Shown piece after piece: positions 1 to 10,399 of a DNA stretch of 64,000 nt. The translations under genes and the position numbers were made by a program. Positions within the stretch are counted from its first letter, which is position 1, and each line of letters opens with the position of its first letter. This DNA comes from Undaria pinnatifida (lineage: Eukaryota > Sar > Phaeophyceae > Laminariales > Alariaceae): contig JABAKD010000005.1 in NCBI GenBank assembly GCA_012845835.1, forward strand, positions 11,576,705 through 11,640,704. The letters run 5' to 3'. Under the pieces are notes generated by a model. The model had not been told where the DNA came from, searched no databases, and worked only from the letters and a program-made list of their open reading frames with translations.

Positions 1-9
1 CTTGCTCCA

Positions 10-1489
10 TCGACGTGAAGCTAGGCGCTGGGGATGGCGGTCGGCAGATCCTCGGGGGAGCTCCTGACAGACGTGCCTTGCGGGTGGAGACTGCTAGTCT
101 CTGGCACCGGCGCATGGGGTACATCAATACAGCAAGAGCATAGACGTGTTGAGGAAAGAGGCGGCCAACGGCATCGAGTACACCGGCGACGTGCCGGACT
201 GCAGTGCGTTTCCTCTTGGTAAGAGCTTTCAACAGCTGCACCCAACGCACGCCGTATACGGCGTTTCACGCGCTTTTCAGATCGTATTCGTCGATACCCT
301 TAATCTCTTCACGCCTACGGCGTTGGGCGGCTTCAAATACGCCGCCAAGTTTGTCGACCAACACACCAAGTGGAAGGAGGTCGTCCTCATGAAGGATAAG
401 ACTCGCTCGACTGACGCCCTTGAGTTGTTCAACAAGGGGACCGTCATCCCCCGCAGCGAGCGCATCCACGTGCTTCGTGCGGATAAGGGAACCGAGTTTA
501 CGAGCGCGGTCTACCGACAGTGCAGCCCGGACATCGGCATCCAGCTACAATTTGCATCGATGAACACCCCCCAGCAGATCGGAGGGAATGAGCGTGCAGG
601 CAGGACGATCATGAAAATCGTTCGTTGCATGCTCGCTGATTTTACGCTGCCGAGCCTTTTTTGGGGAGAACTGATGCACACGGCGGTCTACCTGAGCAAC
701 CGGACTCCTCATGCAGCCTTGCACAACGGGACGCCGTACAAGGCGCTCTACGGCAAGCACGCGCACATTGGACACTTTGGGGTGGTCAGGGCACGGGCGT
801 TTGTGCATGACGAGACGCACACCAAAAAGCTGGAAAGTTGTTCGTGGGAAAGACGGTTGGTGGGCTACAGCCTGGACAGCAAATCCTGCCGTCTCTACAA
901 CGCTCAGACGAGACGGGTGCAGGAGAGTCGTAACGTTATCCTCATTGAAACGACTCCCGCGCCGCCTTCGTTGGACGAGCGTGGTTTTGACGACGGGGAG
1001 TTCACTTACGCCGACCAGAACGACATAATCCGAGATGTGCGCAACTACATCACCAACCACTCGGTCGATGCGCTTTCTCCCAATCATACCGTCGGGGACC
1101 AGTCTGTTCTCGAGCTTCTCGAGGACATCTCCACCGCCAACAACCGTGACCTTTGGCTCAGCTCCGCTGACCCTTCTCCTGCCGCCGAGGATGCGCCTGC
1201 GGACGACAGCCTTGCCTCGCCTGGAGAAGTCAGCCCTCCTGGGTCGGGTAACGGTGCACCTTCACCTGCCGCATTACCTTCCGGTCCTGCTCCGGCCGGT
1301 TCACAATCTGGTTCTGAGTGGCCGCCTGGTACGTCGGGTACTGTTTCTGCTCTAGTTGGTGCTGCATCACGGGGTCGTTCCGCGTGTGGGCGTAGTTTTC
1401 TCGTGGCGGGCGTGACACCCGCGGTGGTTCTTCGCGTCGTGCATCTGCGCGGGGAGGGATCGCGACGCGTGATGGACGTGGTTCGGTGA
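10..1489 (+). pseudogene. copia pre-integrase and integrase region (broken)
   Basis: The first bases encode the end of the pre-integrase region in a different frame from the main open segment (146-1489), so there is a frameshift near its start. The integrase core is readable, with the first catalytic Asp in FVDTL, the second in RADKGTEF and the Glu in GGNERAGR. It would insert the element's cDNA into the host chromosome. After the core comes the usual copia GAG-connector and a long Ser/Pro/Gly-rich linker to the RT. Toward 1489 the frame departs from the Arg/Gly-rich linker seen in the second copy, which marks a frameshift. There is no real start codon here because the product is part of a polyprotein. 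Confidence 0.9.
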
Positions 1490-2625
1490 GTCGGCGTGGT
1501 TCTCGTGGTGGTCGCGGCTCCATGTCAGCCCCACCTGACACTAGGATTACCCGGGCGATATTGCGCGTGCCCAACCAGAAGACCCTCAGCGAGCTTCATC
1601 GGCATTCGTACGCGTTTCTCGCGATGGGCGAGTTTCCTGACGTCGCGCAAATGGACGCCACATTGGGATTCACGGAATACGCATACGCCGTAGGGGCAGT
1701 GCAACCAGACGTTCCTCGCACCATCCAGGAAGCACGGGCCTCACCGGACGCAACGAAGTGGAACGCAGCTGCCAAACGCGAGGTGAAAATCCTCAACGAC
1801 CGCAAGGTCTACAAACGCGTCCCCCGCTCAGCCGTCCCTCTGGGAAGGAAGCGCATCAAGTCCAAGTGGGTCATCAAACGCAAGGCCGACGGCTCCTTCA
1901 AGGGACGTGTCGTGGCCCAGGGCTGGAACCAAGTTCCCGGACTCGACTGCGGGAGCACCTACGCTCCGGTGTGCAGGATCCAGAGCGTGCGAATGGTGGC
2001 GTGCATCACCGTGGAGTTCAACCTCATCTACGACCAGATGGATGTTTCTACCGCTTTCCTCTACGCGGACATCCAAGAGCAAGTGTTCGTTGAACAACCA
2101 CCCGGTTTCGAGGTCAAGGACCAGAATGGAGGTGACATGGTAATCCAGGTGGAGAAGAGCCTCTACGGACTTGCTCAAAGCCCAGGCAACTGGTTCAACA
2201 CCATCGATCCCGTGCTTGTCAAGATTGGCTTCGTCGCACTCAAGTCAGACCCGTGCGTGTATTATTACGATAACAACGGGGCCAAGATCTACCTGACTCT
2301 CTACGTCGATGACCCTCTCCTGGCCGGCAACGACTCTAACGCCATTTCGATGGAGAAAGGGAAGTAGCAAAAACGCTTCAAAATGACCGACATGGGGGAA
2401 GGGTCTCTTGTACTCGGAATGGAAATCAAGAACGATCGCTAGGCAGGTACCTTGAATATTTCTTAAGAGGCATACTGCAAATCGATCCTTGAACGGCTCA
2501 GGATATCGGACTGCAAGCCGACTAGTACACCTGGGTACGGCTCCGAAATCCCGAACAACCATCTCGAGGACACACTTCTCATCGAGGAGGAGACGCGCAA
2601 GTACCAAGGGATCGTCGGATCGCTC
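1486..2625 (+). pseudogene. copia reverse transcriptase region (three in-frame stops)
   Basis: RVT_2-type reverse transcriptase that would copy the element RNA to cDNA in the virus-like particle. The fingers/palm motifs are clear: KSKWVIKRKADGSFKGR, QMDVSTAFLYADIQEQVF, LYGLAQSPGNW and the catalytic YVDD followed by Pro-Leu. The open frame ends at a TAG (2365-2367) where the sister copy has Leu. The same frame continues homologously to 2625 but contains further stops at 2440 and 2463. All three are simple substitutions expected of neutral decay. The downstream RNase H piece is in the same frame. Confidence 0.93.
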
Positions 2626-3297
2626 ATGTACATTGCGCAAGTCCTGAGGTATGACATTATGTACGCGACAGGCCAACGGGCTCGCCCGATGGCGAAACCC
2701 AGCAACGTGCACATGGCGGCGGCAAAGCATACTCTTCGCTATCTAGCAGGAATGACCAACTTCAGCATCACCTACAAAAAAGGTGGTTTTAAGCTCGCAA
2801 TCTTCTCGGACTCGAACTGGGCAAACAACCCTGACAACGGGAAGTCGACCTCAAGCTACGTGACGATGCTGGCAAACGCTCCGATGAGCTTCAGGTCGGA
2901 GCTGCAAGGTCTGACTTCGATGTCCATCATGGAAGCGGAGCTGGTCGCGTCCGCCCTGGCGATGAAGGAAGCAGTGTTTTCCTCAAAGATGCTGACGGAG
3001 CTTAGATTCGGGAGGGAGTTTGCACAAATGCCTGTGTACTGCGACGACACGGCTACCCTACATGCATTGGGGAACAGATCCTTCAGCTGGAGGACCAAGC
3101 ACATCGCATTATGCTTCTTCTTTATCCGAGAACTGGTAACGGAGGAGAGAATCTCCATCCATTACGTCTTGACGGAGGACAACCTCGCCGACATCGGTAC
3201 AAAGCACTTCAACAGGCACAGGTTCAAGCACCTTATGGACCTCATCAACAGGTTCGACGTCAACAAGTTCACCTCCGTCGAATTTCAAGGAAAATGA
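2626..3297 (+). pseudogene. copia RNase H region
   Basis: C-terminal RNase H domain of the copia polyprotein, which would remove the RNA template strand during cDNA synthesis. The acidic residues typical of Ty1/copia RNase H are visible in IFSDSNWANN, SIMEAELVA and CDDTATLHAL, and the family ending LADIGTKHF is present. It is open for 223 codons in the same frame as the RT but is separated from it by stops, so it has no independent start. It ends at a TGA at 3295-3297, about 190 bp before the polypurine tract. Confidence 0.93.
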
Positions 3298-3483
3298 GTA
3301 ATTTGTTTGTTTGACTCTGTTTGGAATTAGCTTACACATTTAGTTTCTTTCGTAGGATTGAAGATTGTAGTTGGTTGTGTAGGATACAATGAATGTCATC
3401 ACTTGGTTGAAACACGCATGACACGCATTTGTTTGCTTGAATTTATCATCATTAGTTTTGGTACAATTCAGAGCAACTTCCAT

Positions 3484-3517
3484 TGAGGAGGAGTGTTGTG
3501 GAAATATGAGCGCATAG
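3484..3517 (+). repeat. copia polypurine tract and 5' stub of the 3' LTR
   Basis: The run GAGGAGGAG (3485-3493) is the plus-strand primer site. The LTR begins at 3494 with TGTTGTGGAAAT, matching TGTTATGGAAAT of the intact LTRs at 40279 and 46724 (read on the minus strand). Only 24 bp of the LTR remain before the inserted element at 3518. Confidence 0.85.
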
Positions 3518-3787
3518 TGTGAAGTTAAAGGTGGGGGACACAGAGTGCCCCCTGCAGGTCTGCCAATTGAGCAGGTCCTCGGAGAGTACTCACTTTCGTT
3601 CCTTCGTAGAGATGTAGCTTTATTCGTTTCCACCAGAGCCCGGGATAGCTTCTGAGATCGGAGGCGCGTGCCTCCGATCTAATTCCTAACTTCCCCGAAT
3701 ATAAACCGCCAACCTTATCATACGAAACCCATCCCAAATGATCTCAAATTCGGATACCTACAGGCCTTTCGAGGCCGTATCTTAACA
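3518..3787 (+). mobile_element. 270-bp LTR-like insert, copy 1
   Basis: Almost identical to 16007-16279. It starts TGTGAAGTTA and ends ATCTTAACA, which gives TG...CA ends with an imperfect inverted repeat. It contains an AATATAAACC TATA-like box and an 11-bp hairpin (AGATCGGAGGC / GCCTCCGATCT). No protein is encoded. It sits inside the copia LTR, flanked by ATAG on the left and CTAG on the right, consistent with a 4-bp duplication with one later change. It could be the solo LTR of an unrelated retroelement or a short TRIM-like element. Confidence 0.75.
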
Positions 3788-4642
3788 CTAGCCCACCCTG
3801 ATGAGTCGCATATGCAGAAATATGGGAGATTCGGGGAAACTCCGGTTCTACGAACTAGACCATGAGTCGAAGATGCGGCTCCTCAAACCCCACTCCCACA
3901 CCTCTAACCGTCTGGCTATGGAGCCAAGAACACGCGATGAAAAGCAGTAGAAAGAAAAGCAGACCCTACAGCAAGGCAATAGTCGCCCATCAAAAACCTG
4001 CCGCATGCCGCCGGTGTGGTTGGGGGGGCAGAAAAGACTCTAGAACCTGCCGCATGCCGCCGGTGTGGCGGGGGGGGCAGGAAAGGCTCTGCTGTAAATC
4101 AACCACAGAAAAAGTACTATGGCGAGGCGAGCCCTCGTCGATATGGAGGGTAACACAGGCGCTAACACAAGGGAGAAGTCATGCGAAAAACCTCCCGCGG
4201 GCCATCGGCAAAGCGGGGGGTTAGACGAGGAAACGACGAATACCCGGGATGGAAGTTGTCAACACTTACAGCCCCGCTAGGGGAGGAAGTGTTTAGACGA
4301 CAAAAAAAAACAAAGCAGAACAAATACAACACACAAAACATAAAAGAAGACACACAGACCCGTACACTGGTCGCCCCCCGGTTCTGGGCTGAGGAGGGCG
4401 TCGGCAGGGCGAAGTTGGACAATGACAAAAGGCGACAGCCCTGCGCCTCAGATAGTGGCGTTGTACCCGAACCCTGACCCGGCACTGAGCAGGGGGTTTG
4501 GCAGGACAGAAAAGAAATGGAAAGAACCGCCCCTAAACTCGATGAAGACCCTCAGGACACTACGAACGACCCAAAGACAAAGACGCAAAATTCATACCTC
4601 AAAAAAATGAAGAACTATCGAGAAGCGGTGGTGGCTTGGAAG
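3788..4642. other. non-coding stretch downstream of the Ty3-type region
   Basis: About 850 bp without a recognisable gene on either strand. It lies 3' of the minus-strand integrase tail and may include the remains of that element's 3' LTR, but I could not match it to any sequence beyond the Gag end, so no LTR is called. It holds an imperfect 49-bp tandem duplication (3997-4095) with GCCGCATGCCGCCGGTGTGG in each unit. Confidence 0.6.
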
Positions 4643-5296
4643 TCAACTGGCCACGGCCGCGCCTCGAGATTCGTCTACGTTACGTTGGATTCCCCGAGGG
4701 AACGCACTGGCGATGTGAACTTGCAAGCACCGAGAGCCTCGTACGGCTCCCGTTGAAGTCGTGTAGCGCGCCGGGGGAAGAGGGAGTTTAATCGGTCCCT
4801 GGTCGTCCAGAAAGCGGACCAGGTATACCTTGTCCTCGGTAGTGCTCGCGCTGATTTTTCCTAGCCACCATAAACCATCGTCTCGCTTGTACCAAAAGTG
4901 GGCTCCCTTAGGGAGTACTGTGTCGGGGTAGGGACGGAGCCAATCGGTGCGGGGAACACAGGCGTAGCCCAGCGCTAGGAAACGTTCCCCGTTGTTGCGG
5001 GAGAGCTCACGCTGTGCCGCCCCGATCCGCATTCGGCGGTAAAGGCGGTTGGTTTGGCGGTGCTGGTCCGGGGTTCCGGCCCAATAACGCAAGATGTGGG
5101 AGCGGGAGAGGTAAAGGTCCATTTCCCGCTCCCAGAACGGTTCGGGGAGTCCCGCCCAATGCGTCTTGTATAGCACCGCGATGACGCCACCACGCCCCCC
5201 TACCGACTGATGACCAGTGATCTGCTCCACCTCCAGCCGTTGGAGGGGAGTCGAAACGTCGTCTTGAGTGACGTGGTACGGCGGGAACTTCTTGGA
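4643..5296 (-). pseudogene. chromodomain- and Tudor-like tail of Ty3 integrase
   Basis: Continues in the same frame as the integrase core after a single TAG (5297-5299). Two parts are visible. The first is a chromo-like segment with THWAGLPEPFWEREMDLYLS, resembling the aromatic/acidic core of chromodomains that target chromoviruses to histone marks. The second is FWYKRDDGLWWLGKI followed by VYLVRFLDD, which resembles Tudor/agenet-type folds. The segment ends at a stop at 4643. The fold assignments are by eye and the Tudor-like call is the weaker. A dual reader tail would be notable for integration targeting. Confidence 0.6.
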
Positions 5297-7139
5297 CTAC
5301 TGTGTCAGCCCCGCCGGTAGGTATTTGGGCATGTCCCCGCTGTCGTGGGGGTTGGCACAGGGTTTGCAGCGCTCGATGGCCACACGCCAACGAGCGTCCG
5401 AACCAGGCAGGTCGGAAGGGAGATCCAAATAGAGGAGGTTGCTCCCGAGCGGCGAGCCGTCCGGGGTCTCGGCGGCGGAGCAGGGACCGACGGCCAGGAC
5501 CTTGTATGGGCCCGCCCAGTTAAGCGCGAGTTTGGCCTTGAGTACCTTGGCGTCGGTATTCGCCTTCACACCCTGGCGGATGGTAGAGGCAGAATTGTAT
5601 ACCCATGCCCAACCACCCACAGTGAAGTTAAGTGCTGGACGCAGCGCGTCGGCGAGGGCGGAGTTTCTGCGGTTAACACGGGAAACGGTGAGGGCGTGGT
5701 GTGCGCGGACAATGTCATTCGCGCGCTTTTGCCGGTCGGTGGCCAAATCGCAATAGGCCAGGTGGTCACGGGCCAGACTCTGGTGTCCCACGACACCTTT
5801 GCGGTCGAAAATCGTCAGGGGGAGCCGTGGGAGTCTGCCCATGTAGACCTCGTTGGGCGCCAAACCCGTCGCCGCGCTGACAGAGTTGTTGTAAGCGAAT
5901 TCGACGTGGGGCAGGTGCAAGTCCCAGTCGTCTTGTCGCTCGTTGACGACCATAGCCAGCATTTGTGCCATATTGTGATTTACCCGCTCAACGCCCCCGT
6001 TACAGTTGGGATGGTAGGAGCTTGTAGCAAGCTTGTGTACACCTAACAGCTGATATACAGCTTGTGAAAGCTTGGAGCAGAACTGCAGTCCGTTGTCCGA
6101 GAGTATGGTGCGCGGGCACCCCCACAAGGGGATGTATTGGTTCACCAGGATATTGGCTGTACCTTCCGCGGTGAACTCAGCGGCAGTGACGGGGAACATG
6201 TCGGCCCGACGACTGAAGCGATCGGTGAACAGCAGGATGTAGGTGTTGCCTCGTGGTGTGACCGGAAGGGGGCCGAAGTAGTCAACACTGACGGCGATAC
6301 CTGGACCTTCCGGCAGAGGCATTGTGGTGATGGGCCAGCGGACAGTCAGCCGTGGGGTTTTCCGCGCTTGGCACTTCAAACAGTGGGGAAGCCACCACCG
6401 GGTACACACACTCATGCCAATCCACCAAAAAAAAACGCTCCAGCATGCGCAACGTGCGCGTGGTGCCAAGGTGGCAGGAGGCCGTCGAGTGACAAGCTTG
6501 CATGATTCAAGGGCGCATGAGCAGGGGAACGTAGATGCGAACTGGCTCGTCGTTTAGCAAGCAAGCAGCTCGCCCCACAAAGTTCGGTTTGTCAGAGCTT
6601 GTTGGCGGGAGTGTCGTGTTACGGACGAGTAGGACGATGTCGTCGTCGGTTGTATGTAGTCGACCCTTACCCGCCAGCTCCTGGATGTCTGAGAGGGAGG
6701 GACGCTTGGCCGAGGGGTGACATGCCAAGAAGTCGGGTGGCAGGGCCGACGGCCGGCCGATAGAGATGTAACGTATCGTGGCGTGGTACGTCGGCTCTGC
6801 GTGTTGTTCGCGCTTCCAATCGGCATGTGAATAACGCGCGACGGAATCCGCGAACCGCAACTCAGCAGCGTCGCCGAGGGCGTCCGACCTTGTATATGCA
6901 GTCGGCGTGTCACCAGGAGAAGGCGTGAGCCGTAAGAGAGGAGTTCCCGTATAGGCTCTGCGTGGTCGCGGTCGGACGGTAGTGGCACCGTGCGGACCGG
7001 CGAGTCGGCAAGAGCAGGGGTCGCGGCAGTCGACGGGGTCGGCCGCGGCCGTGGGACTCGCGGCGGGGTTGTACCTCGTCTGGAAGATGGCCGAGGGGCC
7101 CCGCCGAGCCCGAATCCATAATCTACAGCGGGGGTGCAT
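5297..7139 (-). pseudogene. Ty3/gypsy integrase (H2C2 and DDE core), broken
   Basis: Encodes the zinc-binding and catalytic parts of a Ty3-type integrase. The H2C2 finger lies around 6500-6380 (ACHSTASCH ... HCLKCQARK). The catalytic triad is Asp in VSVDYFGPL, Asp in ILSDNGLQF and Glu in GGVERVNHN, with 35 residues between the last Asp and Glu as the family requires. The segment upstream of the finger (7139-6507) ends at a TGA at 6507 where Trp would fit, and reading then resumes in the same frame. A run of nine A's at about 6425-6433 marks a frameshift within the finger, and an in-frame TAG closes the core at 5297. No RT or RNase H is recognisable immediately upstream. Confidence 0.92.
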
Positions 7140-7520
7140 TTCCTGTTGTTGTCGCTGTTAGTCGGCACCTCGTCGACGACGGAGGGGCTGGAGTGCCAAG
7201 CATGGCGGAGACGGACACAGACGAACCGGTGGTCGCGGCGGGGGCCGTCTCCTGTAAAGAACTCCGGGATAGATAAGTGGGCTGTGCGATGGGCGTCGCT
7301 GCAGCCAGGGCTTCTGCGGAGCCCGTGCCGCCCTCGATGGGTATGGCAAAAACCGAAGCGAAAACAGTGTCGGCGGCGGGTGAAATCGACCCGCGGCCGG
7401 TACAGCCTTCGGTAGTGGCGACGGAGGCAGAAACACGAGCGACGAATCTCCCCGGGGAAGCAGAAAGGCCGTCAATCCTTATACGTGGCTCGTGTGTGCG
7501 AAAATCGTGAAACGCGGTAG
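7140..7520 (-). other. Ala/Thr/Pro-rich open segment upstream of integrase
   Basis: The minus strand is open here in several frames and gives low-complexity Ala/Thr/Pro-rich sequence. I see no catalytic motif and no similarity to RT or protease. It may be linker sequence of the Ty3 polyprotein or simple GC-rich non-coding DNA. Confidence 0.3.
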
Positions 7521-7527
7521 AGGTGAG

Positions 7528-7710
7528 AGGGAGCCCACCCAAGGCAGCATGTTCAGTGCGGGGCACGAGCCCACCCAAGACAGTGCTTTCGGCGAGGGTT
7601 TGAGTCCACCCAAAGCAGTGCTTTCGGTGTGGGGCACGAGCCTACCCAAGACAGTGCTTTTGGCGAGGGGCGCGAATCCACCCGAACCGACTCCTGGGAT
7701 CGGCGAGGAG
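7528..7710. repeat. 35-36-bp tandem repeat, about five units
   Basis: Units begin GAGYCYACCCAA and carry GRCAGTGCTTTYGG. The last unit (from about 7673) is divergent. The array lies between the NADAR and integrase segments. On the minus strand it reads as a short Ser/Trp/Val/Gly repeat, but nothing shows it is translated. Confidence 0.8.
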
Positions 7711-8024
7711 GGAGCGCGCATCCCGCGGGTCCGTAGGAGGTAGATACCGCTATCTCCAACGGGGTTGGGCTTGTTAACCCCACGAGGTTGATTTTTTTTT
7801 CTTCTTTTTTTTTCAAACCACTGCGGTCGTACTCCGTAGCGGCTCTGGAAAACGGGCCGGAAAAATCGGCGATTCCCTTGGCGCTGCCTTTGCGGTACTC
7901 GAGTGTGCAATCGAACGCGGTGACGAACTCAAGCTACCGCTGGACTATCGTGCATTGAGGGTCCCCACTTTGCCAATGCTCTCCTGTGTCTTGTGGCCGG
8001 AGGATATGCGGAACCTTGTTCCCC

Positions 8025-9135
8025 TCAGTATCCTCGGAAGCGTTTGGGAACCCAAGCAATGCTGCCGGTCCCCAAATCTATAGGAGTCCAGTGCCTTTCC
8101 GAGTCGAGCGTTGCTCGAATGATATACGCGATTTTCATAGTGAACAAAACGTCGTCCAGCGTCACAGTACCCTCGACGAAACAGGGGCAGTGTTCTGACA
8201 TCGTAAGGTCAGGGCCGACGCTAGAAGCTGTCTCCACAACTTCACGGCTTTTCATTGGCCAACGCGCCCGAGAAATAGGTCGGAAACGCCGAAGGGGAAG
8301 CTTTGCGAGCGCTGGCCGCTGTGAACGGTCTGGTTGCGGCGCGGACGAGATTTCTTGGTTCTTGCACTCGCAGTGCAGGTGCGGAACCGACTAGGGGAGG
8401 CCGGGTGCACCGACCCGGTCTCATTGTCGCAAATAACTGCGCGAACGGCAGAAAGTGCCTTACCGAGCAAGTTTTGCCTCTCCCCTGGCATGGGTTGTTA
8501 GCCCTGGGACCATCCGCCTGGAGACCAATGCCCCACACTGGGTTCAGAGGGCTGGATTCAGCCAGAAGCTTGTTGTCAGAGCTCAAAAGGTGATTTTTTT
8601 TTATGGCTGAATTCTGCGTGAATTTGGCGTAGGTGCCAGGTGACATGGCGTTTTGCTTCTCCCTGTCCCCAACAGCGGAGTCAAAGTTGTGCACGCCTCG
8701 ACCGATGCGTTTGCGTGTGCTTGGACGAGGCGACGACATAATGAGCCCCACTGCTCGATGGTCTTGCAAAAACTTGGTCTTTCCGGCCATCATGTCCTGC
8801 TCCGCGCAAGAATATGGTACGTCGTCCATGGCAAACGACGAAGGGCACCACGGTGGAAAATAGGATTGGGAATGCCAGAATAACACCACTTTGTCTGTGG
8901 AGTATTTGAGAGAAGGGTCAAAAGCCGTGTCGGAATTTGGGGCTGCAATGTCCCCGTCCGGGAACACCAGGCCTCGGGAGCACGACGCGAATCCGAACCC
9001 GTGGTATCTCGCCTCGGGTCTTTCATCGTTCGTTGGCGGAAAAGCGCGATAATCCGCTCTAGCTGCGCCCGAAAATGGCAAAAACCGACGGTGCCAACCC
9101 GTCGGTAGCCTCGTTGGACATTTGTGGGTCTGCAA
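8025..9135 (-). pseudogene. NADAR-domain (YbiA-like) protein remnant
   Basis: The minus-strand frame 9135-8242 encodes a NADAR domain at about residues 85-220. Visible motifs are VVLFWHSQSYF, the PYSCAEQ motif with a Lys six residues later, RKRIGRG, YAKFTQN and NPVWGIGLQAD. The ending NLLGKALSAVR appears in a neighbouring frame (8491-8252), so a frameshift lies near 8480. A C-terminal extension (HWTPIDLGTGSIAWVPKRF) continues in a third frame to a stop at 8025. NADAR proteins are known to remove ADP-ribose from guanine in nucleic acids and to occur beside DarT toxins in bacteria. A Trp usual in the middle of the domain appears as Gly (FDSAVGDRE). With two frame breaks the copy is probably inactive. 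Upstream the frame runs into the 230-bp repeats. Confidence 0.82.
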
Positions 9136-9540
9136 TGTCCCCTTCTGGGAACACCAGTCCTCGGCTCTTTGGGCCTATAATGTCCTCTTGCGGGAGCACC
9201 AGGCCTCGGGAGCAAGATGCAAGTCCGAACCCGGGGTTTCTCGCCTCGGGTCCTCCTCACTCGCCGGCCGAAACTCGTAAGAAGCCGCCCTCATTGCACC
9301 CGAAAAAGAGTCCAACACCGACGGTGCAAACCCATCGGTAGTCTCGTTGGGCATTTGGGTCTGCAATGTCCCCCTTTGGGAACACCAGTCCTCGGCTCTT
9401 CGGGCCTGTAGTGTCCCCTCAGGAACACCAGGCCTCGGGAGCACGACGCGAGTCCGAACCCACGGTTTCTCGTGTCGTGGCCTCTTCGCTGTTTGGCGTA
9501 TAATCGCAAGAAAACTGCTCTAACTGCGCCCAAAGGGGCA
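8941..9540. repeat. 230-bp tandem repeat, two full units and a partial third
   Basis: The marker GCCTCGGGAGCA recurs at 8971, 9203 and 9432, a period of 229-232 bp. Each unit also holds shorter internal repeats (GCAATGTCCCC and GGGAACACCAG). The array abuts the 5' side of the NADAR reading frame, and the first unit is read through by that frame. Confidence 0.88.
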
Positions 9541-9950
9541 GGGGCTCTGAGCTGTTTCTGCTTGACGAGAGGCGCGATTCTTCCGTAATTTTATGGGAAT
9601 AGCTTCCAGCTGATCAGGCTGGAGGCCGTGGAGTCACCACTGGCCCGTCGCGCATTGTCGGATCTTCTTCCTGTGCCACTGGGGCAGACGTAGCCTGAAA
9701 CACGTGGGTTAGCGTGTTAAAAGACGAAGCAGGGTCCGTAAACCCTGTGGGCGTCTTCTGGAGCGGGGCTCGGGCACGGCAATAATATTTTTACCCGAGG
9801 AGGCTCTCTTCCGTTATGTCTCTTGGAGAAGAGAGACGACGTAGCTAATCTTGTCGACTCCTCCTTGATAGAAAAAAGGACAGAGCGCCCGCTCTTATCG
9901 CGAGCAAACACCGGATCGAGCCTCGCAAAATATCTCGGTGTTTTAGTGTT
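9541..9950. other. no gene recognised between repeat arrays
   Basis: Short open frames on both strands show no domain. In a complete Ty3 element this interval and its surroundings would hold protease and RT, but none of their motifs (DSG, YVDD or similar) is seen. Confidence 0.5.
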
Positions 9951-9954
9951 GGCC

Positions 9955-10395
9955 TTCCCACACCTCAAATCGACCGCCACCTCGTGGTCAGAAAAAGTGT
10001 TTCGAGGGTCGACCGTCCCACACCTCAAACCGACCGCCACCGCCTGGTCAGGGAGAGGGGGAGATGCACACATACGCGTAAAAAGGCGACGCGCTGTCGC
10101 TGCAGCTATATTGTTGCGCGGCGCGTACCTAGAGGGGGAGCGCGCAAAGCGTAGGCTCCTGTGCCATGGTTGATGGGGGCGGCGTTTGGAGCGCGTACCC
10201 CCATTGCTGAGTTTATGCCGCGGCTGAGGGAAACGGCGCTGGAAGCGCGGTTCCCGTTGCCGAACTCAGACCATGACCGAGGGGAACGTCGCTGAAAGCG
10301 CGCGTTCTCGCCGTCGAAAAAGAAAGAAAGAAAAGAAAAAAATTACCAGGCTGGAGGAAACCACGCTTGAAGCGCTAGTTTCCGCCGCCGGTACT
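9955..10395. repeat. two short tandem repeats in the central Ty3 region
   Basis: CACACCTCAAAYCGACCGCC occurs at 9958 and 10019, a 61-bp period. From about 10170 to 10395 a looser unit of roughly 65 bp with GGAAACGGCGCTGGAAGCGC recurs about four times. No coding function is apparent. Confidence 0.65.
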
Positions 10396-10399
10396 ACGC

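Larger units (their letters stand above)
1..3517 (+). mobile_element. Ty1/copia retrotransposon, 3' part, decayed
   Basis: The element enters from the left edge within the pre-integrase region and runs through integrase, reverse transcriptase and RNase H to a polypurine tract (3484-3493). It ends in the first 24 bp of the family's LTR (3494-3517). It is the same family as the complete minus-strand element at 39800-46724, with closely matching protein and 3' untranslated sequence. The polyprotein is broken by a frameshift near 1.4-1.5 kb and by in-frame stops at 2365 (TAG), 2440 (TAG) and 2463 (TAA), so this copy cannot be autonomous. Gag, protease and the 5' LTR lie outside the window. The LTR stub is interrupted at 3518 by a separate LTR-like insert. 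Confidence 0.95.

Noticed and set aside
3862..4224. 120-codon plus frame with Cys-Arg-rich repeat
   Set aside because: The apparent repeat comes from a 49-bp tandem duplication; no knuckle spacing or family was recognised.
2365..5299. Several TAG stops in otherwise conserved frames, suggesting a reassigned or read-through TAG codon
   Set aside because: The sister copia copy has Leu at one site and other lesions in the same elements include TAA, TGA and frameshifts. The host-gene exons end normally. Neutral decay is sufficient.
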